This document shows, in pieces, positions 63,862 through 64,000 of a stretch of DNA of 64,000 nucleotides. The position numbers and the translations under genes are program-made. This DNA is from Nitrospirota bacterium. Its GTDB lineage: Bacteria > Nitrospirota > Nitrospiria > Nitrospirales > Nitrospiraceae. Below the pieces are notes generated by a model. The model was not told where the DNA came from. It did not search any database and saw only the letters and a list, made by a program, of their open reading frames with translations. The stretch is taken from contig JAUXVD010000023.1 in NCBI GenBank assembly GCA_030684575.1, forward strand, positions 239,357 to 303,356. The letters are read 5' to 3'. How positions within the stretch are numbered: the first letter of the stretch is position 1; every line of letters begins with the position of its first letter.

Positions 63862-64000
63862 TGTTCAGCGACAATTAGAATTGCGGGGTAACGACAACTA
63901 GAATTGCGGGGTGCCGCGCCTCCTAACCGCCAGTCCTGTACCCTCTTCGCTCTACCAAGGGAGGGCGCATGGTCACGGACCGGCAAGTGAGGAGACTGAT
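63862..64000 (+). mobile_element. Left end of an IS21-type insertion sequence, cut by the window
   Basis: Two near-identical direct repeats, CGACAATTAGAATTGCGGGG (63869-63888) and CGACAACTAGAATTGCGGGG (63892-63911), follow TGTTCAG at about 63862. Multiple end repeats of this type are typical of IS21-family elements, where they bind the transposase. The transposase gene starts 57 bases later. Confidence 0.7.
63969..64000 (+). CDS. IstA-like transposase, first codons only
   Basis: The frame from ATG 63969 encodes 'MVTDRQVRRL' and continues out of the window. This matches the N-terminal helix of IS21 IstA transposases, which begins the DNA-binding domain. GGGAGGG lies 4-10 bases upstream. Only about ten codons are visible. 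Confidence 0.65.
   Translation, partial: MVTDRQVRRL

Overview
The window looks like chromosomal DNA of a Gram-negative, LPS-bearing bacterium, most probably a Nitrospira-type Nitrospirota. That placement is inference from overall protein similarity, gene mix (lipid A genes, NnrS, many two-component and c-di-GMP proteins, small CxxC proteins) and from dispersed palindromic repeats; no rRNA or other marker is present and no search was run. Coding density is high from 1 to about 32 kb and from 46 to 63.5 kb. The stretch from about 32 to 46 kb is looser and accessory-like, with degenerate genes, an insertion sequence remnant and long gaps.

Layout. 25-6429: a compact six-gene + strand operon with two CheW-like adaptors, a receiver/coiled-coil protein, an Hpt-like protein, an ExeA-type AAA ATPase and an HD-GYP protein carrying a second Hpt-like module. 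In both Hpt-like modules the phospho-accepting histidine is a threonine. 6430-7037: non-coding, with a cluster of DnaA-box-like sites. 7578-12738 (minus): lptF-lptG-fabF-acyl carrier protein-lpxD, an envelope lipid cluster. 13-20 kb: a cold-shock protein, a TPR protein, a 2-hydroxyacid dehydrogenase and, divergent from it, a large FAD/Fe-S oxidoreductase translationally coupled to a diheme cytochrome c. 20-24 kb: an exported protein and hrpB, framed by copies of a 120-bp palindromic repeat. 24-28 kb: DEAD-box RNA helicase, inorganic pyrophosphatase and a PagL-like lipid A deacylase, separated by a second repeat family. 28-32 kb: a membrane diguanylate cyclase and an SF2 helicase.

32-46 kb: a secreted protein with four nearly identical Ig-like domains, a decayed alpha/beta hydrolase, an MHYT hybrid histidine kinase, an internally deleted IS3-type element, prfC, a frameshift-split spherulin-4-like protein, single-domain and PilZ-receiver response regulators, and small exported proteins. 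46-59 kb: GNAT acetyltransferase, NnrS, methyltransferase, DUF3422 protein, crcB with a DUF190 remnant, galE, a heavy-metal RND pump interrupted by a one-base frameshift in a homopolymer, a phosphoesterase and a YhiN-type flavoprotein. 59-63.5 kb: accA and dnaE in the classic dnaE-accA order. The last 139 bases are the left end of an IS21-type element.

The strongest leads are the operon with threonine-substituted Hpt modules and a shared uncharacterised helical domain, and two families of palindromic repeats whose paired arms change together, which points to selection on folded structure.
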